Positions 34,885 through 42,647 of a DNA stretch of 64,000 nucleotides are shown here, one piece after another. Source of the DNA: Trinickia acidisoli (GTDB taxonomy: Bacteria; Pseudomonadota; Gammaproteobacteria; Burkholderiales; Burkholderiaceae); assembly GCF_017315725.1 (NCBI RefSeq), contig NZ_JAFLRG010000002.1:310001-374000 (forward strand), given 5' to 3'. The position numbers and the translations under genes are program-made. Below the pieces are notes generated by a model that was given only the letters and a program-made list of their open reading frames with translations, had not been told where the DNA came from and searched no databases. Every line of letters starts with the position of its first letter. Within the stretch, counting starts at the first letter, position 1.

Positions 34885-34947
34885 GTTCGATAATCGCACG
34901 GTATTCTGATAATCGCACTTGACGATTGTGCCATGCATCCCCAAGAT
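34885..34947 (+). promoter_or_regulatory. IclR box pair and promoter of pcaF
   Basis: GTTCGATAATCGCAC (34885-34899), four bases, TTCTGATAATCGCAC (34904-34918), then TTGACG (34919-34924), 17 bases and CAAGAT (34942-34947). Box offset, distance to -35 and -35/-10 spacing are identical to the pcaI promoter. The first box starts 25 bp from the divergent IclR gene, so it may also autoregulate. Confidence 0.78.
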
Positions 34948-35081
34948 TTGTCTTCGAATGCCATGAAGCGGGGACTGCCGGCGTGTTGATGGGCCGACGA
35001 TGTTGAAACACCCTAGCGCCAGGCATCGTTGCCAATCTGATGCGCGGCGTGCGATGGCCGCGCCTATGCCAAGGACTTTCG

Positions 35082-36284
35082 ATGGAAAACGCCTTTATCT
35101 GCGATGCAATTAGGACTCCTATCGGTCGCTACGGCGGCGCGCTGGCGGCAGTGCGGGCCGATGACCTCGCCGCGGTGCCGATCAAGGCGCTGATCTCGCG
35201 CAATCCGGAAGTCGATTGGAGTGCAATCGACGACGTCATCTTCGGTTGTGCGAACCAGGCGGGCGAAGATAACCGCAACGTTGCGCGCATGGCGAGCCTG
35301 CTTGCTGGTTTGCCCGAAGGGGTGCCGGGGGGCACCGTCAATCGTCTTTGCGGTTCAGGGCTCGATGCGCTGGGGAGTGCGGCACGCGCCATCAAGAGCG
35401 GAGAGACTGAACTGATGATTGCGGGCGGCATCGAGAGCATGAGCCGCGCCCCGTTCGTCATGGGCAAAGCCGAGAGCGCGTTCAGTCGTGCCGCCAAGAT
35501 CGAAGACACGACGATCGGCTGGCGATTCGTCAATCCCGCGATGCGCGCCATGTACGGCGTGGATTCGATGCCCGAGACCGCGGAGAACGTGGCGGCCGAA
35601 TTCGGCGTGAGCCGTGAGGATCAAGATGCGTTTGCGCTGCGCAGTCAGCAGCGCGCGGCGGCGGCTCAAGCGAGCGGTCGCTTCGATGAAGAGATCGTCT
35701 CGGTCACGATTGCTCAGAAGAAAGGCGATTCCATCGTCGTCACGAAGGATGAGCACCCGCGCGCGACGACGCTCGAGGCGCTCGCCAAGCTCAAGGGTGT
35801 GGTGCGTCCCGACGGCACGGTGACGGCGGGCAACGCATCGGGCGTTAATGATGGCGCTTGTGCGCTCTTGCTGGCCAACGAACGGGCGGCATCACGGTTT
35901 GGCTTGCAGCCGCGTGCGCGCGTCGTAGCGATGGCGACCGCGGGCGTTGCGCCGCGCATCATGGGCGTGGGGCCGATCGATGCCGTGCGTAAGGTGTTGA
36001 AGGTTGCGGGGCTGACGCTCGATCAAATGGACGTGATCGAACTGAACGAAGCGTTTGCCGCGCAGGCACTGGCTGTCGCACGCGTGCTCAATATCGATGC
36101 CGACGACGAGCGCGTCAATCCCAATGGCGGCGCGATTGCACTCGGCCACCCGCTGGGCGCTTCCGGTGCGCGTCTCGCGACGACGGCGGCGTATCAGCTC
36201 GCACGCACAGGCGGCCGTTATGCGCTGTGCACGATGTGCATCGGCGTGGGGCAGGGCATCGCGGTCATTCTCGAACGCGTTTAG
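35082..36284 (+). CDS. pcaF: 3-oxoadipyl-CoA thiolase
   Basis: 400 residues from ATG 35082 with AAGGA upstream. Catalytic Cys in NRLCGSGLDALGSA, His in GGAIALGHPLGASGAR, and second Cys in CTMCIGVGQG. It cleaves 3-oxoadipyl-CoA to succinyl-CoA and acetyl-CoA, the last step of the pathway. It is transcribed separately from pcaIJD, from a matching IclR-controlled promoter. Confidence 0.94.
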   Translation: MENAFICDAIRTPIGRYGGALAAVRADDLAAVPIKALISRNPEVDWSAIDDVIFGCANQAGEDNRNVARMASLLAGLPEGVPGGTVNRLCGSGLDALGSAARAIKSGETELMIAGGIESMSRAPFVMGKAESAFSRAAKIEDTTIGWRFVNPAMRAMYGVDSMPETAENVAAEFGVSREDQDAFALRSQQRAAAAQASGRFDEEIVSVTIAQKKGDSIVVTKDEHPRATTLEALAKLKGVVRPDGTVTAGNASGVNDGACALLLANERAASRFGLQPRARVVAMATAGVAPRIMGVGPIDAVRKVLKVAGLTLDQMDVIELNEAFAAQALAVARVLNIDADDERVNPNGGAIALGHPLGASGARLATTAAYQLARTGGRYALCTMCIGVGQGIAVILERV

Positions 36285-36299
36285 ATTGGAGCGCGGTGC

Positions 36300-36932
36300 T
36301 TATTTGGCGTCGTTGTAGACGGTTGCGCGCGATACGCCCACATGTTGCGCCACGGTCTCCATCGACCGCCGCAAATCCAGATAGCCTTCTTCCTTCAAGG
36401 CCTGCATCAGCGCCTTGCGCTGCTCGGTGCGAAGGGCCTGCGGTGTCGTTGCAAGACTGACCGCGAAGCGGTCGATTCGCTCGCGCAGCGAGTCGGCCGT
36501 CGACGGGTCCAGCGATTCCTTGACCACGGCCCCTTTCGGAACGGAAAACTGTTCGAGCATCGTCGCGATGCTGCGAAACAGGGTCACGTCCACATTCAGA
36601 CAGAGTGCGGCGAAGTAATGCCCCTCGGAATCCTTGATGCCGATCGAGGTGCTCTTCGCCTGGCGGCCATCGCTAAATCGGTTCGCGTAGTTCGCGAGAA
36701 TCTGCGGGTAGTCGTCATCCGCAATTCGGGCTAGACCCAATTCCGTCGTGGGGTCGCCGACTTGGCGTCCCGACAGATTGTTGTGGATCGCCAGCACGGA
36801 ATGCTTCGGCGAGCGCAGATCGTGGACCACCACCTCCGTAAACGGCGCAAACGTTTCCCCCAGGCCCTCCGCGATTTGCTTGACTTGGTCGAGGATGGCC
36901 TGTTGTTCGCTGGTGAATTTTCTTTTGCCCAT
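36300..36932 (-). CDS. YheO/DauR-like PAS and HTH transcriptional regulator
   Basis: 210 residues from ATG 36932 (MGKRKFTSEQQ); a start at 36962 is also open. The N-terminal YheO-type PAS domain holds FTEVVVHDLRSPKHSVLAIHNNLSGRQVGDP, and the C-terminal HTH holds LRRSMETVAQHVGVSRATVYN. DauR of Pseudomonas represses D-arginine use. Here it stands opposite the ornithine-cyclodeaminase-family gene, with matching 17-bp dyads in front of both, so control of the amino-acid genes is likely. Confidence 0.82.
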   Translation of the reverse strand: MGKRKFTSEQQAILDQVKQIAEGLGETFAPFTEVVVHDLRSPKHSVLAIHNNLSGRQVGDPTTELGLARIADDDYPQILANYANRFSDGRQAKSTSIGIKDSEGHYFAALCLNVDVTLFRSIATMLEQFSVPKGAVVKESLDPSTADSLRERIDRFAVSLATTPQALRTEQRKALMQALKEEGYLDLRRSMETVAQHVGVSRATVYNDAK

Positions 36933-36933
36933 A

Positions 36934-36950
36934 TTAGACGCTTCATCTAA
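36934..36950. promoter_or_regulatory. 17-bp dyad at the DauR-like promoter
   Basis: TTAGACGCTTCATCTAA, inverted TTAGA half-sites seven bases apart, adjoins the proposed start codon of the regulator. A related 17-bp dyad lies at 37130-37146. The position is ideal for autorepression. Confidence 0.55.
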
Positions 36951-37129
36951 TTTTGGCCTCATTGTATAGGGTACTTCGGCGATCTAGCAAACCGGCTCGA
37001 TTCGCAGCTCGATTCACAGCCCGATTCACAGCCCGATTTGCAGCGGATTCCCCGTAGTTGAAGGTACCGTCGAAGTGGCGCTTCCAGCCTCCAGCGCACG
37101 ATCGCGTCGATTTGACAATCGGTAGAAAA

Positions 37130-37146
37130 TTGGACACACTGTCTAA
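37130..37146. promoter_or_regulatory. 17-bp dyad upstream of the cyclodeaminase-family gene
   Basis: TTGGACACACTGTCTAA: TTRGACA and TGTCTAA are inverted around CAC, a better palindrome than the sister site at 36934. It lies 88 bp from ATG 37235. Together the two sites suggest one regulator acting on both divergent transcripts. Confidence 0.55.
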
Positions 37147-37234
37147 CGAGGTCGATGGTCTCGGCTATCGAACCGAATACCGTGGCCCACGAAAATACCG
37201 GGATGGGTCAGTTCGTCATCGTCTTTTTTCGCCA

Positions 37235-38206
37235 ATGCCTACCGACGCCCAACTCCTTCTTCTCGATCGCGATGCGGTTGAGCCTGCCTTGCAAAGCGAG
37301 CACGTGATGGCCGCGGTTCGCGAAGCCTTCGTCTTGCATAGCCAGCGAGCCGGACGGGTTTTCCCGCTTGTCCGTGAGAAGCTGCACACCGGCGGCGTCT
37401 TTGGAATCAAGTCAGGGGACGTCGCAAGCCAAGATTTGCTCGGGTTCAAAGCGGCCGGGTTTTGGCCAGGTAATCGAGCGCTGGGTGGCGAACCTCATCA
37501 GGCGACCGTCGTGCTCTTCGATCCGCATACGGGGCGCCCGCTGTGCATCATGGACGGCAATGCGATTACCACGGCGCGCACCGGTGCGGCCGGCGGCCTG
37601 GGGCTGCAGCTTCTCGGGAGGCGGGACAGTACGCGCATTTGCGTGTTCGGCACCGGGGTGCAAGCACGTGTTCAACTCGAGTACACGCTGCAGGTTCTTT
37701 CGCAACCATGCACGGTCCAATATGTCGGCCGCAGCGCAGAGCCCGAGCCGGCGTTCGAGGCCGCGTTTCAGGGCCGATGCGCGATTGGCCTCGCGCGGGA
37801 GCGCAATGAGGCGGTGGCCAATAGTGACGTCGTCATTACGGCGACGACGGGCAGCGGCACGTTGTTTGACGGTGACGCTGTTCAGCCCGGCACGCATTTG
37901 ACTTGCGTGGGCACCGATACGGCCGGCAAACGCGAACTTCCGGAAGGCGTGTTGAAGCGCGCGCATATTTTCGTCGACGATCGAGCGCAGGCTCGCAGCA
38001 TCGGAGAATGCCAGTGGGCGCCGGCGCTGCCTTGCACGGAAATTGGCGATCTTCTTGCCGGTACGGCTACCATCGAGCGGTCACCTACCGACATCACCGT
38101 ATTCGACATGACCGGGCTCGCGCTTCAGGACCTGACGGTCGCACGCTTTCTTTATGATTCGGCTATCCGCAAGGGATTTGGAACGGCCGTTGCATGGCCT
38201 TGGTAA
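37235..38206 (+). CDS. Ornithine cyclodeaminase/mu-crystallin family protein
   Basis: 323 residues from ATG 37235; longer versions of the frame are not conserved-looking, and no clear ribosome-binding site is seen. Family landmarks: GVFGIKSGD, KAAGFWPGN, DGNAITTARTGAAGGL and the NAD(P) loop VFGTGVQARVQLEYTL. The family includes ornithine cyclodeaminases, alanine dehydrogenase and imino-acid reductases. It is followed within 30 bp by the ammonia-lyase-like gene, the pairing known from EutC/EutB of ectoine utilisation and similar amino-acid pathways. Substrate not determined. Confidence 0.8.
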   Translation: MPTDAQLLLLDRDAVEPALQSEHVMAAVREAFVLHSQRAGRVFPLVREKLHTGGVFGIKSGDVASQDLLGFKAAGFWPGNRALGGEPHQATVVLFDPHTGRPLCIMDGNAITTARTGAAGGLGLQLLGRRDSTRICVFGTGVQARVQLEYTLQVLSQPCTVQYVGRSAEPEPAFEAAFQGRCAIGLARERNEAVANSDVVITATTGSGTLFDGDAVQPGTHLTCVGTDTAGKRELPEGVLKRAHIFVDDRAQARSIGECQWAPALPCTEIGDLLAGTATIERSPTDITVFDMTGLALQDLTVARFLYDSAIRKGFGTAVAWPW

Positions 38207-38233
38207 ATGACATCCGACTAGCGAGTCACTTAT

Positions 38234-39205
38234 ATGACCACCGTTGAACTTCCCACCTATGCAGACGTCGAGGCAGCAGCGAAGCGTATCGAAGGGCACG
38301 CAAATCGCACCCCGGTGCAAACGTCGCGCACGCTGAACGAACTCGTCGGCGCCGAGGTTTTTTTCAAGTGCGAAAACTTCCAGCGCATGGGCGCCTTCAA
38401 GTTTCGCGGCGCCTTCAATGCGCTCTCCAAGTTCTCGCCCGAGCAGCGTCAAGCGGGCGTAGTGGCTTTTTCTTCAGGAAACCACGCGCAGGGCATCGCC
38501 CTTTCCGCGCGGATTCTGGGTATGCCCGCGACGATCATCATGCCGCACGATGCGCCCGCGGCAAAGGTTGCGGCGACCAAAGGCTACGGTGCCAACGTCG
38601 TCGTCTACGATCGCTATACCGAAGATCGTGAAGCGATCGGGCGTCGCCTCGCGCAGGAACAAGGGCTCACGCTGATTCCGCCCTACGATCATCCTGATGT
38701 GCTTGCTGGGCAAGGCACCGCGGCGAAGGAGCTGTTCGAGGAAGTCGGCGCGCTCGATAGCCTGTATGTGCCGTTGGGCGGCGGCGGGCTGCTGTCCGGC
38801 ACGGCGCTCTCGACGCGGGCGCTTGCGCCGCGGTGCGCGTTGTACGGTGTCGAACCCGAAGCCGGCAACGATGGCCAGCAATCGTTTCGCCGTGGCGAGA
38901 TCGTGCATATCGATACGCCCAAGACCATCGCCGATGGTGCGCAGACTCAGCACTTGGGTGCTTATACGTTTGAAATCATCAAGCGCGATGTCGACGATGT
39001 CCTCACGGCGTCGGATGCGGAGTTGGTGCAGGCCATGAAGTTCTTCGCCTCGCGCATGAAGATGATCGTGGAGCCCACCGGGTGCCTCGGGCTCGCCGCG
39101 GTGCTGCGCACGAAAGACGCGCTCAAGGGTAAGCGTGTGGGCGTCATGATCAGCGGCGGCAACATCGACCTCGATCGATTTTGCTCGCTCGTGTCGGCTG
39201 AGTAG
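38234..39205 (+). CDS. Threo-3-hydroxyaspartate ammonia-lyase / serine racemase-like PLP enzyme
   Basis: 323 residues, fold type II PLP enzyme. The Schiff-base Lys is in ENFQRMGAFKFRGAFNAL, the phosphate loop is PLGGGGLLSG, and SSGNHAQGIALSA binds the carboxylate. It is short, without the ACT-like regulatory domain of biosynthetic IlvA. This matches threo-3-hydroxyaspartate ammonia-lyase (Sry1), serine racemase or EutB. It would release ammonia from a hydroxyamino acid, with the preceding cyclodeaminase-family protein acting on the imine or a related intermediate. Confidence 0.82.
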   Translation: MTTVELPTYADVEAAAKRIEGHANRTPVQTSRTLNELVGAEVFFKCENFQRMGAFKFRGAFNALSKFSPEQRQAGVVAFSSGNHAQGIALSARILGMPATIIMPHDAPAAKVAATKGYGANVVVYDRYTEDREAIGRRLAQEQGLTLIPPYDHPDVLAGQGTAAKELFEEVGALDSLYVPLGGGGLLSGTALSTRALAPRCALYGVEPEAGNDGQQSFRRGEIVHIDTPKTIADGAQTQHLGAYTFEIIKRDVDDVLTASDAELVQAMKFFASRMKMIVEPTGCLGLAAVLRTKDALKGKRVGVMISGGNIDLDRFCSLVSAE

Positions 39206-39262
39206 GTGTCGATTGGTCGTCGAGTGTGCTGGACTTGAAAATGACTCGAGAGGGGAGTAATC

Positions 39263-39505
39263 ATGCAAGTCGCAAAATGGGGCGATAGCCTTGCCGTCCG
39301 ACTGCCCGCGAGCGTCGTAGAGGCGCTCGGACTGCAGGAAGGTGACGACATCGAAATTTACGCCGACAAATCTGGTGCGTTCTCTGTGAGCAAAAAGCCC
39401 ACGGTCAATGAACGGATCGAGCGTCTGCGGAAGTATCGTGGTCGCCTGCCTGCCGACTTCAAGTTTGATCGGGAATCGCTCAGCGAGAGGGGAAACGCAG
39501 AATGA
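39263..39505 (+). CDS. AbrB/MazE-type antitoxin
   Basis: 80 residues with an N-terminal SpoVT/AbrB swapped-hairpin domain (VAKWGDSLAVRLPASVVEALGLQEGDDIEIYA) and a charged C-terminal tail for toxin binding. Its stop overlaps the toxin start (ATGA). The toxin gene is broken after about 30 codons, so this is an orphan antitoxin that may still act as a DNA-binding protein. Confidence 0.82.
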   Translation: MQVAKWGDSLAVRLPASVVEALGLQEGDDIEIYADKSGAFSVSKKPTVNERIERLRKYRGRLPADFKFDRESLSERGNAE

Positions 39506-39651
39506 CCGTTGACGCGCCGGCGCAGTTCGCCGTCGATAGTAACGTGATCGTGTTCCTGCTTTCTGGCGATCAGGCAAAGGCGGAATTCAGCCTACCTCAG
39601 TCCGACGCATCCTCCGATTCCGTCACGCGTTCGAGATACGCCCATGGGTAG
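39502..39651 (+). pseudogene. Remnant of a PIN-domain (VapC-like) toxin
   Basis: The frame begins FAVDSNVIVFLLSGDQAKAE, the first strand and helix of a PIN nuclease with its initial Asp. After about 30 residues it runs into the end of the convergent DUF971 gene and stops at 39649. PIN toxins have about 130 residues, so three quarters are missing, including the other acidic residues. The join falls at about 39590-39600. Confidence 0.75.
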
Positions 39652-39896
39652 ATTCCGCGCGTGTGGCCGTCGCTGAATCGGAACTGGACGCCATAGCCCA
39701 TCGGTTCGATGCCGAGCAGCATGATGTCTGTTTCTATGTCGATGTGGCCGCCGCTACGACGGTGCGCCGTGCATTGCGCGCAGCGACAGGCGGCACGCAA
39801 CCGCGCGTACTCGATACGCTGCGTGCGTCCGTCCGGCCACGACAGATTCAGCGTGCGCGTGGCGGCGTCGAGCGAGATCTGCGCGGGTATCGTCAT
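39597..39896 (-). CDS. DUF971 protein
   Basis: 99 residues: ISLDAATRTLNLSWPDGRTQRIEYARLRAACRCAQC and GVQFRFSDGHTRGIYPWAYLERV are the DUF971 hallmarks (also the N-terminal domain of gamma-butyrobetaine hydroxylases). CRCAQC offers closely placed cysteines that could bind metal. Its start overlaps the HEAT-repeat gene (ATGA), so it is the last gene of the GntR-led operon. DUF971 proteins have been linked to Fe-S cluster handling; its job here is unknown. Confidence 0.88.
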   Translation of the reverse strand: MTIPAQISLDAATRTLNLSWPDGRTQRIEYARLRAACRCAQCTAHRRSGGHIDIETDIMLLGIEPMGYGVQFRFSDGHTRGIYPWAYLERVTESEDASD

Positions 39897-40888
39897 CGAT
39901 CGTCCTCTCCGATTTGTGCGATTGCGATCCGCGCTGCCTTGCGTACGTCCGGATCGCTGTCGAGTAGCGCGTCGCGCAGCGCTGGCAGCGTGCCTGTATC
40001 GCGCAGCTCGCCAAGTGCAAGCGCCGCCTCACGGCGCAGATTGCCGATCGGGTGGGTGAGCAAAGCGGCAACGGCGGGCGCTGCGCGCGCATTACGGATC
40101 TGCCCGAGCGAGCGAACGGCGCGCAACTGAATTTGCCAATAGGGATCGTCGAGCGCGGCGACGAGCGGATCGACGGCCGATGGCGTGCGCAGTTTGCCGA
40201 GTGTTGCCGTGGCTTCTTCGCGGACCTGCCACGCGTCGTCGCGCAATGCAGCGAGCAGCGCGCGCGCCGTCGTCTCATCGGCGGCGGGCGCGAAGCCGAG
40301 TGCGCCAACGGCCGCACGGCGTACCCCGGCGTCGGCATCGCCGGCGGCGCGTTGAGCAAGCGGCCCGAGCGCACGCTCGTCTTTCAGCCAGCCGAGCACC
40401 GCGACGGCTTCGAGCCGCACGGTGGCATCGTCGTCGTCGAGCGCCGACAGGGCGTGACCGAATGCTTCGGCACAGCGCAGCTCTCGCAGGCCGCGAAGAA
40501 CGGAACGCCTAACGAATGGGTCCGGCTGTCGTACCCAGCGTTGCAGCACCGCGCCGGAGGATGCCTGCTTCAATTCCGAGAGGCTGTCGGCCGCGGCGGC
40601 TCGAACGTCGTCGTCCGCGTCGAGCAGTGCCGCGCAGAGCGCGTCGACTACGTCGTCACGTTCCCACGCGCCGAGTATCGATGCAGCTTCTTGCCGGATC
40701 TCGGCTGCCTCGTCGCCGCGTAGTGCGGCGATGAACGCAGGTATCGTCGCGGCGCTTTCGAGATCGGCGAGTTGGAGCAGTGCGATGCGGCGCACGGCTT
40801 CGTCGGGTGATTGCAAGCGCGCGAGCGCATCGGCTGCGCGGTCGGCGATTGCGTCGAGGTCTTGAAGAACAATGGGACTCGTATTCAT
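39893..40888 (-). CDS. HEAT-repeat (PBS-lyase type) protein
   Basis: 331 residues from ATG 40888, overlapping the ABC ATPase stop by 4 bp. It consists of about nine HEAT-like repeats of some 31 residues (for example VRRAAVGALGFAPAADETTARALLAAL and NLRREAALALGELRDTGTLPAL). No enzyme motif or signal peptide is present, so it is a cytosolic scaffold or maturation factor. Similar proteins assist phycobilin lyases or act as adaptors for metalloenzymes. Confidence 0.88.
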   Translation of the reverse strand: MNTSPIVLQDLDAIADRAADALARLQSPDEAVRRIALLQLADLESAATIPAFIAALRGDEAAEIRQEAASILGAWERDDVVDALCAALLDADDDVRAAAADSLSELKQASSGAVLQRWVRQPDPFVRRSVLRGLRELRCAEAFGHALSALDDDDATVRLEAVAVLGWLKDERALGPLAQRAAGDADAGVRRAAVGALGFAPAADETTARALLAALRDDAWQVREEATATLGKLRTPSAVDPLVAALDDPYWQIQLRAVRSLGQIRNARAAPAVAALLTHPIGNLRREAALALGELRDTGTLPALRDALLDSDPDVRKAARIAIAQIGEDDR

Positions 40889-41742
40889 CGGGGCAGGGCG
40901 AGATCCGTCAGGTCGTGGCTGGTCGGGGCATCCGCCGCGCGTCGCGGCGAAGCGGGCGGATGCGCGGCATCGCGCAGTGCGCGAATGCAGCGGCGTTTGA
41001 GTTCGATGAATGCCGGCTCTGTCGTGCTTTCTTCGCGACGAGGCCGAGGCAACGGCACCGCGAAGTCGTCGACGATACGCGCGGGGCGGTTCGACAGCAT
41101 CACGATGCGATCGCCGAGGAAGAGCGCTTCGTCGATATCGTGTGTGACGAATACCACTGTCGTGCGGATCGTCGACCAAATATCGAGCAATAGCGTCTGC
41201 ATCATCCGGCGCGTTTGCGCATCCAGCGCGCCGAATGGTTCATCCATCAATAGGACTCGCGGGCGGTTGATCAGCACGCGGGCGATCTCGACACGCTGCT
41301 GCATGCCGCCCGACAAGTGTGCGGGATAGTGATGCTCGAAGCCGGCGAGACCGACGAGCGCAAGCAACTCTGCCGCCTTCTGCCGCCGCTCATGCTGAGC
41401 GATACCCTGCATCTTCAATCCGAACGCAACGTTGTCGATCACGCGCTTCCACGGGAACAGCGTGTGCTGCTGAAACACGAGCCCGCGCTCGGGATGCGGG
41501 CTATCGACGAGGCGACCATCGATGCGGATTTCGCCGTGCGTGGGCGGCACGTGTCCGGCGATCGCACCGAGCAGCGTGGACTTGCCGCAGCCGGACGGGC
41601 CGAGCACGCAGAGGAATTCGCCCGGCGCGATGTCGAGGTCGAGCGAGCTGAGTGTGCTCAGGCGTGCGTCGGGGGGGCCGACGTCGATCGATAGCGCCTG
41701 CGCTTGCACGCGCGCGGCGCGATTCGTGGCGAGTTCGCTCAT
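40885..41742 (-). CDS. ABC transporter ATPase (NitT/TauT family)
   Basis: 285 residues: Walker A GPSGCGKSTLL, Q-loop FQQHTLFPWKRV, signature LSGGMQQRVEIARV, Walker B VLLMDEPFGALD, H-loop THDIDEALFLGD. This matches SsuB/TauB/NrtD-type ATPases for sulfonates, nitrate or related anions. It overlaps the permease and HEAT genes by 4 bp at either end, so expression is tightly coupled. Confidence 0.92.
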   Translation of the reverse strand: MSELATNRAARVQAQALSIDVGPPDARLSTLSSLDLDIAPGEFLCVLGPSGCGKSTLLGAIAGHVPPTHGEIRIDGRLVDSPHPERGLVFQQHTLFPWKRVIDNVAFGLKMQGIAQHERRQKAAELLALVGLAGFEHHYPAHLSGGMQQRVEIARVLINRPRVLLMDEPFGALDAQTRRMMQTLLLDIWSTIRTTVVFVTHDIDEALFLGDRIVMLSNRPARIVDDFAVPLPRPRREESTTEPAFIELKRRCIRALRDAAHPPASPRRAADAPTSHDLTDLALPR

Positions 41743-42602
41743 CGATGGCCTCGGCGTGCTTGATGCCAGGGGGTGAGCGCGATGCCGACGCGCTTGAGCA
41801 GCAGGCTGCTGCCCATGCCGAGCACGCCGATGAATGCCATGCCGACGACGATGTCCGCATAGTTCTGCAGCGTGTACGACTCCCACGTGAAATAGCCGAT
41901 CCCATACTGGCCCGCGATCATCTCGGCGGTGACGAGGCAGAACCACGCGGTGCCCATGCCGATCGCGAGCCCGGCGAAGATCGCGGGTGCGGCAGCCGGC
42001 AGGATCACCTCGGTGTACACGCCGAGCCGAGTCGCGCCGAGGCCGCGTGCGGTGGCGACGAGGCGCGGGTCCACGGTATCGACGCCATGCAGCGTATTGA
42101 GCAGGATCGGGAAGAGGGCACCGACGAACGTGATGAAGATCATGCTGATTTCGGACGACGGAAAGAGCAGGATCGCGAGCGGAATCCACGCCACGGCCGG
42201 GATCGGCCGCAGCATTTCGAGCGGCGGAAGCAATAGGTCTTCGAGCGCGCGATGGCGGCCGATCGCGAGTCCGAGCAAGATGCCTGTCGCGGCAGCGGCA
42301 CAGAAGCCGGCGAGCACGCGATAGACGCTGGCCGCGAGATCGAGCGGCAGCTTCATCGAATGCAGCAGACTCCACAGCGCAGGCGCGACATCGGCAGGCG
42401 CGGGCACGTTCCCGAAGGAGATGAAGCCAAGCGATAGCTTGTACCGGACCGCAAGCTGCCACAGCCCGATGCAAAGGGCGATCGAACCGACGCGCAGGAA
42501 CCGCCTGCGTCGTTGCGACGTGACGTTGTGAGTGCGGTTGGCTAAGCGCGGAGCCGGGGTTTCGGTTTCGGGTCGTTCCGTAAATTCGAGTATGGCTGCC
42601 AT
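41739..42602 (-). CDS. ABC transporter permease (NitT/TauT family)
   Basis: 287 residues with about six membrane segments and the EAA loop ATARGLGATRLGVYTEVILPAAAPAIFAGLAIGMG. RPIPAVAWIPLAILLF is the family's central segment. It is the SsuC/TauC-type membrane component of the importer, between the substrate-binding protein (45 bp upstream) and the ATPase (4-bp overlap). Confidence 0.92.
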   Translation of the reverse strand: MAAILEFTERPETETPAPRLANRTHNVTSQRRRRFLRVGSIALCIGLWQLAVRYKLSLGFISFGNVPAPADVAPALWSLLHSMKLPLDLAASVYRVLAGFCAAAATGILLGLAIGRHRALEDLLLPPLEMLRPIPAVAWIPLAILLFPSSEISMIFITFVGALFPILLNTLHGVDTVDPRLVATARGLGATRLGVYTEVILPAAAPAIFAGLAIGMGTAWFCLVTAEMIAGQYGIGYFTWESYTLQNYADIVVGMAFIGVLGMGSSLLLKRVGIALTPWHQARRGHR

Positions 42603-42647
42603 CTGCGTTTCCGTTCGATTGAGGTGCGTCGGAGGTCTGCGGGTTTG

